Shown here one piece after another: positions 40,512 to 50,746 of a stretch of DNA of 64,000 nt. The notes below the pieces were generated by a model, which did no database searches, was not told the origin of the DNA, and saw only the letters and a list, made by a program, of their open reading frames with translations. The first letter of the stretch is position 1. Each line of letters opens with the position of its first letter. A program made the translations under genes and the position numbers. The DNA is taken from positions 248,492,962 to 248,556,961 of the forward strand of contig NC_133661.1 of assembly GCF_037893015.1 (NCBI RefSeq). The letters run 5' to 3'. Source of the DNA: Macrotis lagotis (Eukaryota > Chordata > Mammalia > Peramelemorphia > Peramelidae).

Positions 40512-40993
40512 ACGGGCGGGGGGGGGGGGGAGCGGCTAGGTGGGGCAGTGGCTAGAACACCGGCCCTGGAGTCAGGAGGACCCGGGTTCAAATACGGCCT
40601 CAGACAGCTAGCAAGCCTCTTAATCCCATTGCCTTGCAAGAAAAAAAAAACCCAAAACAATAAAGCACCGGCCCTGGAGACAGGAGGACCTGAGTTCAAA
40701 TTGGACATGACACTTAATAATAATAATTACCTAGCTGTGTGGCCTTGGGCAAGCCACCTAACCCCACTGCCTTGCCAAAAAAAAGACTGAGAAAGGCTTC
40801 TTGCAAAAGATGGGGCAAAAGACCAAAAGACGGGGCTACGGTTAAGCCTTGAAGGAAGATAGTGGGAAGAAATGAGAAGGGAGAGAATTTCAGGTATTAG
40901 GGAAGACGAAGGGGGAATCAGAGAAGATGCCCCGATTAACAGAACGGGGGGGGGGGGGGACGCTGGTACCGGATAATCTAAGGGGGGGGGGGG
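40512..40993 (+). repeat. Cluster of long G runs beside the CpG island
   Basis: Runs of at least 10 G occur near 40517-40531, 40946-40960 and 40982-40994, in TTLL5 intron 1 within 1 kb of exon 1 (C-rich on the transcript strand). Other isolated G runs: 17574-17588, 22107-22119 and 53918-53937. Confidence 0.85.
40531..40784 (+). repeat. Tandem pair of WSINE1-type SINEs
   Basis: Two plus-strand copies lie nose to tail. The first (about 40531-40650) follows a G-rich tract and has lost part of its body; the second (about 40661-40784) starts at the GCACCGGCCCTGG block and lacks its head. Both are close to the CpG island and less diverged than many others. Confidence 0.85.
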
Positions 40994-41517
40994 GAGTAAA
41001 ACTGTAATTAGACTAGAAAGATAGAAAAGAGTCAGTTCTGAGGCTTTAAAAGCCGAGCTGAGGATCGCACACTTGATCCTGGAGGTGACTGGGGGCCACC
41101 TTGGTCTGCTGGACCGGCGGAGGAGGCCGGACAGTCTGGCGGCCCGAGCCGCGGGGCACACCCGTACCGCGGGAACCCGGAGAACCGGGCCGAAGGGGGC
41201 TGCCGGGTCGGAAGAGGGGGCGGGGGTGGGCAGGCGGGGCACGTGGCGGTGAGGGGGCCAGCGCGGCCGCGCCCGCCCCCGGGGGGAGCCCTGGCCGGGC
41301 GGCTCCCGGCCCCCGCCGCAGACTCCGGCCGGACCCGGCTCACAAACGCCCCCCAAGCCCTCCAGATCCAGGGGCTCTGCAACCGCCTCGCCAGAAGAGC
41401 GAGCGGCGCCGCTGCCGGAGGCGCCCCACGCTCCAGCCCCGGGCGGCGACAACCACCCAGCCGGCGCCCCGGACCCGCCTCCCCCAGGGAGCCAAGAGGC
41501 CCGGCGGCCGCCAGTAC

Positions 41518-41640
41518 CTGTCTCATCTTCCCATAGTTCGGGTCGGGCAGGGACCGCGCCGGGCAATTCTTCCCGCCTCCTTCCCCCTTTGCGGGCTCAC
41601 CACCGCCACAGACGGCTGCTTCCCCCGTTACTACAACAAC
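41518..41640 (-). other. TTLL5: TTLL5 exon 1, 5' untranslated (5' end uncertain)
   Basis: On the minus strand a strong donor (GAGACAG followed by GTACTGG) ends an exon at 41518 inside the CpG island. Coding exon 2 has its acceptor 2.7 kb downstream with 5'UTR in front of the ATG, so an upstream non-coding exon is required, and this is the only good donor in the island on that strand that I noticed. The 5' end is a guess. The first exon is assumed to start between about 41600 and 41700, near the NRF1-like site. The donor is read from sequence; the exon assignment is inference. Confidence 0.6.
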
Positions 41641-41668
41641 CAACAAGCAACCGCCCGTCCCAAGCCAC

Positions 41669-41681
41669 TGCGCAAGCGCAG
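41669..41681. promoter_or_regulatory. NRF1-like site
   Basis: TGCGCAAGCGCAG is a near-match to the NRF1 palindrome (GCGCATGCGC) with one arm base changed. It lies close to the presumed TTLL5 start, a usual position for NRF1 in TATA-less promoters. Confidence 0.55.
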
Positions 41682-41810
41682 GAGCTCCCGCTACGAGGCA
41701 TCGCGCAGCCCCTTGCCTCCGTCGCAAGACAATGGCGTCATTGCCTTCGCGCCTACGCGTCTGCCCGCGTCGGCCCCAGAGCGCGGCCAGAGCCTCTGCC
41801 GCAGTCTGAA

Positions 41811-41820
41811 GGGGCGGGGC
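41811..41820 (+). promoter_or_regulatory. GC box (Sp1/KLF type)
   Basis: GGGGCGGGGC is a perfect Sp1 core between the two presumed start regions. Confidence 0.6.
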
Positions 41821-41833
41821 CCAACCTTCTATT

Positions 41834-41839
41834 CTTCCG
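41834..41839 (-). promoter_or_regulatory. ETS core motif
   Basis: CTTCCG (CGGAAG on the minus strand) is the ETS/GABP core. It is a short motif, supported mainly by its place between the GC box and the E-box. Confidence 0.35.
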
Positions 41840-41862
41840 CCACTCCCCGAAGGAGGGCTGAG

Positions 41863-41868
41863 CACGTG
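41863..41868. promoter_or_regulatory. CACGTG E-box
   Basis: A palindromic CACGTG lies within the island (USF/MYC type; CLEAR-like context AGCACGTGAA). For ERG28, a sterol gene, SREBP-type control is known in general, but no clear classical SRE was recognised here. Confidence 0.4.
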
Positions 41869-41909
41869 AACTCGCGTCAGGGGAGCGGCTTAGCCAACGC
41901 TCGCCGTTG

Positions 41910-42001
41910 ATTGGCTTTGAAGGCGTTCACTCCCCATCTCCTGCGCGGAGGAATGTCATTTTTAACCAATCAAACTAAGGGTTGATACAAAGCGAACCAA
42001 T
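41910..42001. promoter_or_regulatory. Cluster of three CCAAT boxes (NF-Y)
   Basis: ATTGG at 41910-41914 (inverted), CCAAT at 41966-41970 (context AACCAATCAA) and CCAAT at 41997-42001 (context AACCAATCCG) are spaced 56 and 31 bases apart (start to start). Multiple CCAAT boxes are characteristic of divergent and sterol-gene promoters and lie just upstream of the presumed ERG28 exon 1. Confidence 0.6.
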
Positions 42002-42029
42002 CCGGGATCTGGTTCAAGAGGTGGGCGGG

Positions 42030-42109
42030 TCCACGCAAGGGTCTCAGGTGTACACGGGTATTGATGTGAAATTGAGGGTTGCGCTGGTGCTCCAGGCTCG
42101 CTTTGCCAG
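42030..42109 (+). other. ERG28: ERG28 exon 1, 5' untranslated (limits inferred)
   Basis: The coding exon at 47.6 kb has a clear acceptor and its own short 5'UTR, so an upstream leader exon at the island is needed. Two good plus-strand donors are present: GCCAG before GTATGGGG (exon end 42109) and CCCAG before GTGAGG (exon end 42151). I list the first, but the second is an equally strong consensus. The 5' end is unknown; it should lie downstream of the CCAAT boxes near 41.97-42.0 kb. Confidence 0.45.
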
Positions 42110-42199
42110 GTATGGGGAGCGCGGGGTCTGGGCGGGAGGAAGCGTTCCCAGGTGAGGGGGGAATCTGACAGGGACGCTTGTGATGGGGAGGCTGCCAGA

Positions 42200-44150
42200 G
42201 AAGGTCAAGAGGAAAGGCTAAGGAGAGGATGAGCGACGAGGGAGGGAAGGGTTGGGGAGACGGGGGAGGGGTTTTGAAGAAGGGGGTCAGCACCGTGTCT
42301 GGATGAGGATGTTGTTCCCCCCGGGAGGGTCTCCGGTCTGAGGATGGAGGGAAGAGATCGGCGGTGGGAAAGAAGAATAGATAGATGTCTGGGTTTCCAT
42401 CCCCACCTTGCCCACCCTTGTGTGCCCCCCTCCCCTTTTGTGGGCTCTGCTCTCTCCTTCACCTGGCTCCTTTTGCTCCCCACCCCCATCTTGCTCCGCA
42501 CGCTCCCTTCCAACCTTGCTGCTCAAGCTCCTGGTTTCCTTTCATCCCACTCCCCTCGCTTCACCACCCTCCTTCACCCGACTTTCCTTCACTGGGTTCT
42601 GTTTGCCCACCTTCCCAGCTTGCTAAATTGTTTTTCCACTAACAGGATCTTCCTTTACAGTTTAACTCCTGATAGAGCAGGGTGCTCCAAACCGAATCCT
42701 AGATAGAGAGCAGGAAAGGACATCAATGAGGATCTAAAGACACAAGAGAAGCAGCCCCTTTCCTCAATGAGACATGTATGCACGTACATGGAAACATAAG
42801 TAAGGATATAATAAATGTAAGATAGTTTGAGGAAAAAAGGGAATAAGATAGTCCTCGTACAGGAGGTAGCATTTGAGAACCATCTCCTCCTTCCTTTTCC
42901 TTTAGAGATTCACATTATTTGGGGTACCTCCCTGGACTCTTAGGGATTTTGTATTCTGTTTTCACCTTGGGTCACTAGCATAAGGATTTTCAATCTGAGA
43001 CTCCAACTGGAGAACTCCACATCCAAATATCATAATAGAGTCTTCCCAGGATTGCATTTTAGTTAAATCAGGTTGATTTGATTTAAATTGTTACTCAGAA
43101 CCACTCGATTGAAGCTTGGTGACTGTTTTGGTTTTGTTTCTTTTTTTTAAGTATAGTCTTATAAGATATAATCCTAGATTCTTCAACTTGAGTATTGATG
43201 TCTATTTCACAGGTAGAGAAACTTCAGTAAAATATTACCAAACAGGGTCATTCCACTTCAGTTTTCTTCAGATGCCTCATTGTGATGTGAAGGACATCTT
43301 GTGTTCTTGAAGTCTATGCCAACAGATTGCATCTCTGACAGGTCCTACCAAGCTGGAAAAGCTTCAGGTATGGACCAGGTGATAGACATGATATATCTTT
43401 CATCTAACAATCAGTTTAGCTAAAGACACTAAATACTAGGTTGACCACTGGGTGTTGGATTTTTCAGCCACAACAACTTTCAAGGACTGTATCCTGGGTT
43501 TTACAAGGGATATCATTTTCATTCTTTGAAGGAAGTACCCACACCATGAAATAACAGGACCTTAAATTGTTGATGGAAAAGGTCTCTTCCAATGTTATAA
43601 TTGTTTTCTAGCTGTTTAACTAATGCTTTTAGAGACTGTGACTTTAGAGAAGCCTCTAATTTCCCTCACCTCAATTCTCATACACCTATAAAATGTGTAT
43701 TTGGTATTAAATCAGTAGTTCTCAAACTCTTTTTGATCACATCACATTGTTACTTGACATATTGGCAACATAGAAGGGTTCCTGAGCAGCAGGGTTTCCA
43801 GAGCAATTGACTTTGGGTTCTTCTGCCTCTCCTTCCCTTCCACCCCTACTCCCTTTATCCTCTTCTTTAGTTCTCCAGGAGTTACTTGTTAGAGGGCAAC
43901 TTTTTTAATCCTCCCAGGATTAGAACTAGTATGGTGATCTTCCCATACCATACTAGTAAAAGCAAGCAGCAAAAAATTGTACCTAGAAACAGGTGCCATG
44001 AATTTCACAGCACATCTTTTTAATAACTACTGGGTTACTTGCTCTCTTAGGTTCTTTCTAGCTCAAAATGCTATGATAACCCCTAAGTATTTGCTTAGTA
44101 TTTAAGACTTACAGAATGTTCTGCTGACTTATAGAACTTATATAATGCAA
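42200..44150. other. ERG28 intron 1, proximal part
   Basis: A GA-rich then CT-rich shoulder of the CpG island (42200-42650) gives several overlapping low-complexity open frames on both strands. The rest to 44150 is unassigned. No exon was recognised. Confidence 0.5.
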
Positions 44151-45560
44151 TTCAGCAAGCATACGTCAAACATCTACAATGTTAAATGTAGATAGAAATA
44201 CAAAGAAAATAACAAATAGTTCCCGCCCTCAAGGAACTTACATTCTACTAGGGAGGTAGATAAGTACTTGTACACAGATAAGAATAATGCAAATTAAGGA
44301 GTGAAGGGGGAAAGGAAAGATTTTCTAAAAAAATTGGAGGGAGAAAGTAGTCACAGATGTAATCAAGACCAGGAAATACTTCATAAAACTGCTAAATCTT
44401 GAAAAAAGAAAAATTTAGAAAGTTGGAAATGAAGAGAGTTCTTTTGAGGCATGGCAGATGACTTGTGTGAATGCATAGAGATGGGAAATGAATAACTTCC
44501 TAAATTCAACTAGTTTGGTTGGAATGTAATTTGAGTAAGTGGAAGAAATAAAGATGAAAAGATAGATGAGAACCAAATTTTAGAGGACCTTCAATGCCAG
44601 GCTAAAGTATGTGTTTGATCCCAAAGGCATCAGAGACTCATGGAAACTTTTTGAGCATTAGGAATGTCATGGTCAGACCTTTAACTTGGTAAGATTATGT
44701 TGGCATCTGTATGAAAGTCAAGAGTAGAGAAAGGAAAAACTAGAGGTGGAAAGATCAATGAATAGACCTTTGCAATAGTTTAGGAAAGAGATGAGATTCT
44801 GAAATAATATGACAGCAAAAAGAAGGAAAGGTGGTGCAGGTAGAATTGAAGTCTTGGCAACTGAGGGTGAATAAGAGATCAGAGTTGAAAATGACTATGA
44901 AGCATATGCAAGTGATGTCATTTTACTTGCCTTATTAAGGAGTTCGAGAGGGAAATTAGGAATTCAAAATTTTTTTTACATGTAATTTGGAAATATTTAA
45001 GGAAATACTAAAATAAAATATGTGTATTTGTCTGTGTGTGTGTGTGTGTGTATGTATGGGGGGTGGTTAATTGAAATTGAAAACTTTGATGACAGGCAGG
45101 ATGGTGGTATCCTCCACAGAAATAGGAAAGTTTATAGAAGTGGAGGGTTCATGGAGAGGGGTATGTGAAAAAATGAATTCTGTTTTGGACATGCTGAGTT
45201 TGAGATGACTTGACAGTCTAGGAGAGACATTAGGACTGGAGATATATGTTTGAGTCACCTGCTTAGAGATGATAGATAGATACTATGGTAGTAGGTGAAG
45301 GTCATAAAAGAGAGAATATAGAGAAGCAGGGAGCCTTGGGGCTACTCATACTAAGGAATTGGAGATGGATGGTGATCCAGCAAAGGAAACTGAAAATAGC
45401 AGTCAGACAGATGGAAAGAGAATTAGGGAACAGTAGGTATCATGAAAGCCTGGGGAGGAAAGAATGTCAAAAGGAGGGGGTCTGCTTTAAAAAAAAAAAA
45501 AAAAAAGGCCTATAGATTTCAAGGCACAAAAAAAGTGAATGGACAGTGAAGAAGTAGGAG
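44150..45560 (+). repeat. Unclassified ancient GA-rich dispersed repeat, longer copy
   Basis: Phrases include CTCAAGGAACTTACATTCTA, GGAATGTCATGGTCAGACCT, TTTTGGACATGCTGAGTTTG and GGAGATATATGTTTGAG. It covers an earlier part of the same unit than the 17.4 kb copy and overlaps it in the middle. Related pieces: 21800-22440 (split by a SINE), 33060-33560, 45560-46000, 60345-60620 and 61735-61985. Confidence 0.6.
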
Positions 45561-46129
45561 CAATTAGTGTTCTCTTACTAGGAGTTAATCAATGTGTATT
45601 TTATAAATTATATAACAAGAAGAGAATAGTGCAATAGATTGTGGAGACAATAAAATCAGGTAAAAGTTTTTTAAAGAATGAAAGAAGTGAACAACAGGAA
45701 AAATAGCACTAAATGGGAAGAAATTAAATATGAACAAGAGATGGGGGGAATAATTGAAGTTATCCTCCTAGATGGATGTGATCAAGGGCATAAAGAAAAC
45801 AGTTAGCCTGGCAAGTAGAAAAGTTACCTCATCCTGACTGTGATAAAAAGGGTATGTGAAGATATAAAAGAATTATATACCAGGGAAGAAAAATGACCTC
45901 ATGGTGGCCCCCACTTAATTTTTTTCAACAAAGTTTGTCTGCTTAACAAAGATTGAGGGGTAATGTTGAGAACTTGAGGAGAAAGAGTAAGTTTTAGACT
46001 ATCAACTACAATAAATGTAATCCACAAAGACTAAAAAAATGCTGTTCCAACAGTGCGGCTCCAACTGAGGTTATATAACATGAATTTGTAGTGGACTCGA
46101 CATTTAGAAAATGAAAGAATTAAAGTAAC

Positions 46130-46130
<1 letters not shown>

Positions 46131-46179
<49 letters not shown>

Positions 46180-46227
46180 CGTGCGTGCGTGCGTGCCTGC
46201 CTGCCTGCCTGTGTGTTTGTGTGTGTA
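46131..46227. repeat. Compound (GT)n-(GC)n-(GCGT)n-(GCCT)n microsatellite
   Basis: About 20 GT units pass into GCGCGCGCGC, then GTGC units, then four GCCT units and back to GT. The alternating purine-pyrimidine run is nearly continuous over about 60 bases. In ERG28 intron 1, 1.4 kb ahead of the coding exon. Confidence 0.95.
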
Positions 46228-47642
46228 CATAAAAGCTGTGTTATTCTCAATGATCAGCATAGTGGTATGACTGAAATGAGAACAGTTTCCATAACATACT
46301 TTTCTCATCTCCATTTTTCCTTGCTTTAAAACTATCGATAGTATATGTACTTTTGAACATTGGCAGTAAGGACATAAGGAATTATTGAACCCTAATTTTT
46401 AGGATCAACATTAAGGAGTCTGCTGGTTCTATGAAAACAGCCATAAAGATTAAAGACTTTCTATGGGTGAGAGCAGTTAAGTATGTAAAAGAATACTGGA
46501 GAAGAAACCTTAATCTGGAATGTGTGAATATCGTTTGAAAACTTCACTTCTCTAAAACTGGAAGGATTGTCCCTAGTGTTGTTAGTCCATCCATCCTGTG
46601 CTCCCTAAAGTTAGTTCTGTCATAGATACCTGTGATCACAGAAACTATTGGGTAATGCTTAGCAAAGACTTGAGGCCTGCTGTGAAAAGAATGACTTAGA
46701 TCAGAGGACATGAGTTCTAGTCTAAACTCTACCTCTCACTACTTGCTTGACCTTGGGCAAATCACTGAACCTCACTTTGCTCATTGTATGAAAGGAGGAG
46801 GTTGGGCAAGAACCCTTTCAGCTCTAGATTGATGATCTCAAAGCCCTTTTCTCTAGCATGTCACCAACAGTTTATAATGATTATTATAGAGATATCTGGG
46901 TTGCACGGTTAGAATCAATGAACTATAAGGGTCTATCAATGATTATATCAGAATTCATATCAGGATCCAGGAGAACAAAAGCCTTTACCCTCTTCCATTT
47001 CCAATGGTCAGCTAATCTCTCATCTCTTCAGTAACTATGCCTTCCCTAAAAGCTTAGGACTTTTGTCATCCTTAAAGGAAAAATGCAGCTGAGTGGTAGA
47101 ATTTCCAATGTGCCTCTTTTTCATGTCTTGTAGACTTGGTTTGGACTTCATATCTTGAGCTGCTTCATAATAACCTAACCTAACAAATGGCAGATGTAAA
47201 GCATCTATTTTGGAATAAATTTCCAGGTGGTGTTGCTTCATTGCTGAGAAGTATAATAGCTTCTATCTAGCCACTTCCATGTGTAGTTCTCAAGGGGAAA
47301 TAGAAAAATTAGTAGCTTCTATGTAGAAAATCCTGGAATAACCAGGAGTCAAGACAAGCTGTGCATAACTTTTTATGTATTTTTTCTTCAGTACTCCAAA
47401 AGTGAATAATAAAAGCCTTCTAAAGACTCTCAATAACATTGGTAGGCCACCTAAACTCCCAAATAAAAAACTCAAATACAAAAACACCCTCCTACTGGAA
47501 AAAACAAGAAAGTGACTAATTGGCTAGGGATGACTTCAGTCCCCAATAACTGGTTCCATGTTGTCTTGTCATCCTGCTACTGTAATCTTTTTCCCTAGTA
47601 TAGCTCCTGACAGAGAAACCCCCCGTAGTGCTGAAGTGAGAA

Positions 47643-47775
47643 ATGAGCCGCTTCTTGAATGTGTTGCGCAGCTGGTTGGTTATAGTATCCATTATAGCCA
47701 TGGGAAACACGCTGCAGAGCTTCCGAGACCACACCTTCCTCTATGAAAAGCTGTACACTGGCAAGCCAGACCTTG
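47643..47775 (+). CDS. ERG28: ERG28 first coding exon (residues 1-44)
   Basis: The exon runs from acceptor CTTTTTCCCTAG (exon base 1 at 47599) to donor GTAAGTGT after CCTTG. From the ATG at 47643 it reads MSRFLNVLRSWLVIVSIIAM, then GNTLQSFRDHTFLYEKLYTG, then KPDL and one overhanging base. This is the N-terminus of ERG28 (about 140 residues in human), almost identical to the human protein as remembered. Residues about 7-24 form the first membrane segment. The protein is a small ER-membrane scaffold that holds the sterol C-4 demethylation enzymes (MSMO1, NSDHL, HSD17B7; Erg25-26-27 in yeast) together in cholesterol synthesis. The start is the conserved methionine, with a purine at -3 (GAGAAATGA). 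The remaining two thirds of the protein lies beyond the window. Confidence 0.96.
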
Positions 47776-48280
47776 GTAAGTGTCCTGGTCATCACATTCT
47801 ATCCAGGAAGGGGGAATGATGATGGTCCAGTGTTCAAGAAGTTCTGGGTTTTTTTAAAAAAGTTTTTCATTTTTTTGGTCATTTTGAATTTGACAAATAC
47901 CAATAAATATGAGCAGTTTCATAGTTAAAGAAGAAGAAGAAAAGAAACCTTCATTACATATAACTTGGGTCTAGTACATTGACTCCTTAGGTGTTCTGCT
48001 TGTCTATGTTTCCCTCTGAATGTTTTTCAAATCCTTTAATGATGCTCTTATTCTTTTTTTTTTCTGCCTCACTATTATTATAGCCCTCCTCATATTCACC
48101 TTCCAAGAGATTAAAAAACAAAAACTTTCCTCATAATCAATAAATATAGTCAAACAAAATAAATCTACACATTGACTGTGACCAAAATTGTGTGACAAAG
48201 AGATCTCTTTCTCCAAAGAAAACCCTAGATAGAAAGCTGAATAGGAGAAAATGTGACCATAGTAGCAGATTGGCATCTCT

Positions 48281-48330
48281 TTGGGCAGTTAGGTGACGCT
48301 CTGAGTAGAGTGCCTGACCCAGTAGCTTTC
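48281..48330 (+). repeat. Short SINE head fragment
   Basis: Only about 50 bases resembling the SINE head (GGGCAGTTAGGTGACGC) are present; the rest does not match. Weak support. Confidence 0.4.
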
Positions 48331-49179
48331 TTATAACTTTTTATGAAATAAAAAGTCAATGGCTCATTGCCACTTATATCTTATGGAGATGGAGAATGAC
48401 TTACCTATGGTCACAAAAAAAGTTATGGCAGCTCCACAGGGGAAAAAATTCAAACTCCCTTGCTATGATTGGATCCCCTAAAAGAATCTGTTTCCTCAGG
48501 GGGATGTTATAGATAGTCATTCAGTTTTCCAGAGTCTCTCTGCTATAAATGCTGTAAGATTTTTCATTTCTCCATTGTGATATGTACTGTATCAAACCAG
48601 CTTAGAGAATTAAGATGGCTTTGGCTTCAGCAGAAATCTCCCAGCAGCTGACAGTTCTGTGTCACATTTATAGCTAACCTAGATAGAAATTCCATCCTAT
48701 TATCAGCAACATCCGGGAGGAGAATGAGCTAGTATAGGCTATGCCTGAATTTAAACAAAACCATTAAAAAATTCACAGGAGAAAAGTATTTGGAGAAATG
48801 AGTGGGATTGGCATTTTAAAAATTTTTTACCAAAAGAGTTTATAATCCTAAATGTATATTATCCCTCAATTATCAGTCAATCTCCCCCCAACCCTGGTTT
48901 TTCTGTCTTTAGAAGACCTTGACCATTGCTCTAGGCATTTAATTTCCTGATCATTTCCCTGCCCCCAGCTATTCCAATAATTCCTATTTAAGAGTGATTA
49001 AGAGAAGCTAGAAGGGATCTAGGCTTAGGTATTTAGAATAGAAAGGAGAAGAAACCTCTAACAGTTGCCAGGGGCAGTATATCTTCAACAAAGTATAAGC
49101 ATCTGTAGTTTTTCCACAGATGGAAAAATCCCCATCATCTCTTAACATTAGAAAATGAAGTGGCACATGGTGAATAAAT

Positions 49180-49410
49180 CAAGGGTAGCCCTACAGGGGG
49201 GAAAAATTCATTTGGAGTCAAAAAGACCTTATCTGGAACATTCTAGCTTTATGAAAATGGGCAAATTACTTGACTACTGTATACCCCAGTCTCCTCATGT
49301 GTAAAATAAGGATAATCAGTACATTTATATCACAGTATTGTTGTGAGGATGAAATAAAATAATATTTGAAAGTGCTCAATAAATGGTAGCTCTTATTAGT
49401 AATAACAATT
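49180..49410 (+). repeat. MIR/MAR1-type CORE-SINE
   Basis: It shows TCTCCTCATGTGTAAAATAA and ATTGTTGTGAGGATGAAAT blocks ending in CAATAAATGGTAGC, the CORE-SINE/L2-like tail. Confidence 0.75.
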
Positions 49411-49539
49411 AATTGGACCACAAGTCAGAGAGAGAAAAAGGAGCCTCTTAGCTGTTGTCAGGGGCAATAAGTCACAAGAAGCCTCAGATTGATCAAAGAT
49501 GGTAAGGTAGTCCCTGTTAGCTCTTAATAGTAAATGAGA

Positions 49540-49720
49540 GGGGCAGCTAGGTGGCACAGTGGATAGAGCACTGGCCTTAGAGTCAGAAGGGCCTGAGTTC
49601 AAATTTGACCTCAGACACTTAATAATAGCCTAGTTGTGTGACCTTAAGTAAAGTCACTTAACCCTATTGCCTTAAATACATAAAGGTTAGTCTTCCTTTA
49701 GTAAAAAAATAAAAATAAAA
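49540..49720 (+). repeat. WSINE1-type SINE
   Basis: Full length, ending in an A/T-rich tail. TAAATGAGA flanks both sides. ERG28 intron 2, sense. Confidence 0.88.
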
Positions 49721-50602
49721 AAAAATAAATGAGAAAGGAAAGTTCAACTGAAATAGATATTGTGAGATTTCTAAGCAAATTTTATTCTTGCTAACTGCTG
49801 TCATCTCTCATCTAGATTACATTAATTTTCCATCCTTAGGAATGCTTTGGAAAATCCCTTACAAATGTTAGCTGATACACAATCTGATTAGAATTAGTGA
49901 TATATATTAATTTAATATTTATACCAGCTAGAAAATATTACCTTTTTCTATATTACTATTATAGCAAATAAAATCGACTTATGCATCTATTATGGAGGCA
50001 ATGCTAAAAGTGTGACAGAAAAGTCAACCAACTTATGCAGCAATTTATGAGGGAGCACAAAATGTGTTTTTGATTCCTACTAGAATTATCAGTTACTTTA
50101 CTCAAAGTGTAGTGTTGGAGTACAACATAAGTAGATCAGATCCATACAGATACATGAATAAACAGAACTTTGTTCAAAACTGATTTCATTTAGACCTAAT
50201 ATAGGTATGTAGAGGATATAAGGATAGATTCAGTAAGGAATTCATGAATTTATCTCTTATAAAGGCCAGCTATGAACATTTGCTTCATTCTAGAATTTCT
50301 AAACCCTCTTGAGTCAATCTTGGAACAGGCCTGGTCTTACTTCTTAGTCATTAGACAGATCTCTAGGAACAGCTCCAGACTTTAGCAATATTCCTAAACC
50401 TACTCTGATCATAATCTTTATGATGATACCAGACCAAGAATGAACTCCAGGATCAGAAAACATAAAGTATGATTACTGTGAACAGGGTGCCCTGTAGGTT
50501 TTACTACTTTTCTGTTCTTTATCCTGATCCTTTCTGTAAGCTCCTATCTCTACTTCCTTATTGTTGAATTCCCAAAGGTTCTGTCCAGGAGACTCTTTTC
50601 TT

Positions 50603-50746
50603 TTTTTAATTTCAAGGCAATAGGGTTAGGTGACTTGCCCAAGGTCCCACAGCTAGGCAATTATTAAGTGTCTGAAATAGGATTTGAACTTGGGTCCTTC
50701 TAACTCCAGGGTCAGTGCTCTATGCACTGCACCACCTAGTTTCCCC
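50603..50746 (-). repeat. WSINE1-type SINE
   Basis: A minus-strand copy with AGACTCTTTTCT on both flanks. Confidence 0.88.

Larger units (their letters stand above)
41519..42061. promoter_or_regulatory. Bidirectional TTLL5/ERG28 promoter
   Basis: The segment between the TTLL5 exon 1 donor and the first ERG28 donor is under 600 bases, CpG-rich and TATA-less. It carries a set typical of housekeeping divergent promoters: an NRF1-like palindrome, a GC box, an ETS core, a CACGTG E-box and three CCAAT/ATTGG boxes. The gene order (TTLL5 left, ERG28 right) is seen directly from the exons. Shared control is inferred from spacing and known human synteny. Confidence 0.8.
41040..42190. other. CpG island
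   Basis: GC content and CpG density rise sharply between an AT-rich SINE-bearing flank at about 40.8 kb and ordinary sequence after about 42.4 kb. It is the only such region in the window and contains the first exons of both genes. Several long open frames on both strands (for example minus 40727-41566 and plus 41101-41910) arise because stop codons are rare in GC-rich DNA. Their translations are low-complexity Pro/Gly/Arg/Ala with no recognisable domain. Confidence 0.9.

Noticed and set aside
40727-41910. Long open frames on both strands (269-279 residues) across the CpG island
   Set aside because: Stop codons are rare in GC-rich DNA. The translations are Pro/Gly/Arg/Ala-rich with no domain, frames overlap on both strands, and one runs straight through a SINE.
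42205-42706. Overlapping 70-120 residue frames on both strands
   Set aside because: Low-complexity Ser/Pro/Leu or Gly/Glu translations of a GA/CT-skewed shoulder of the island; no conservation cue.
46120-46329. 64-residue Val/Cys and Thr/His-rich frames
   Set aside because: Direct translation of the GT/GC microsatellite.
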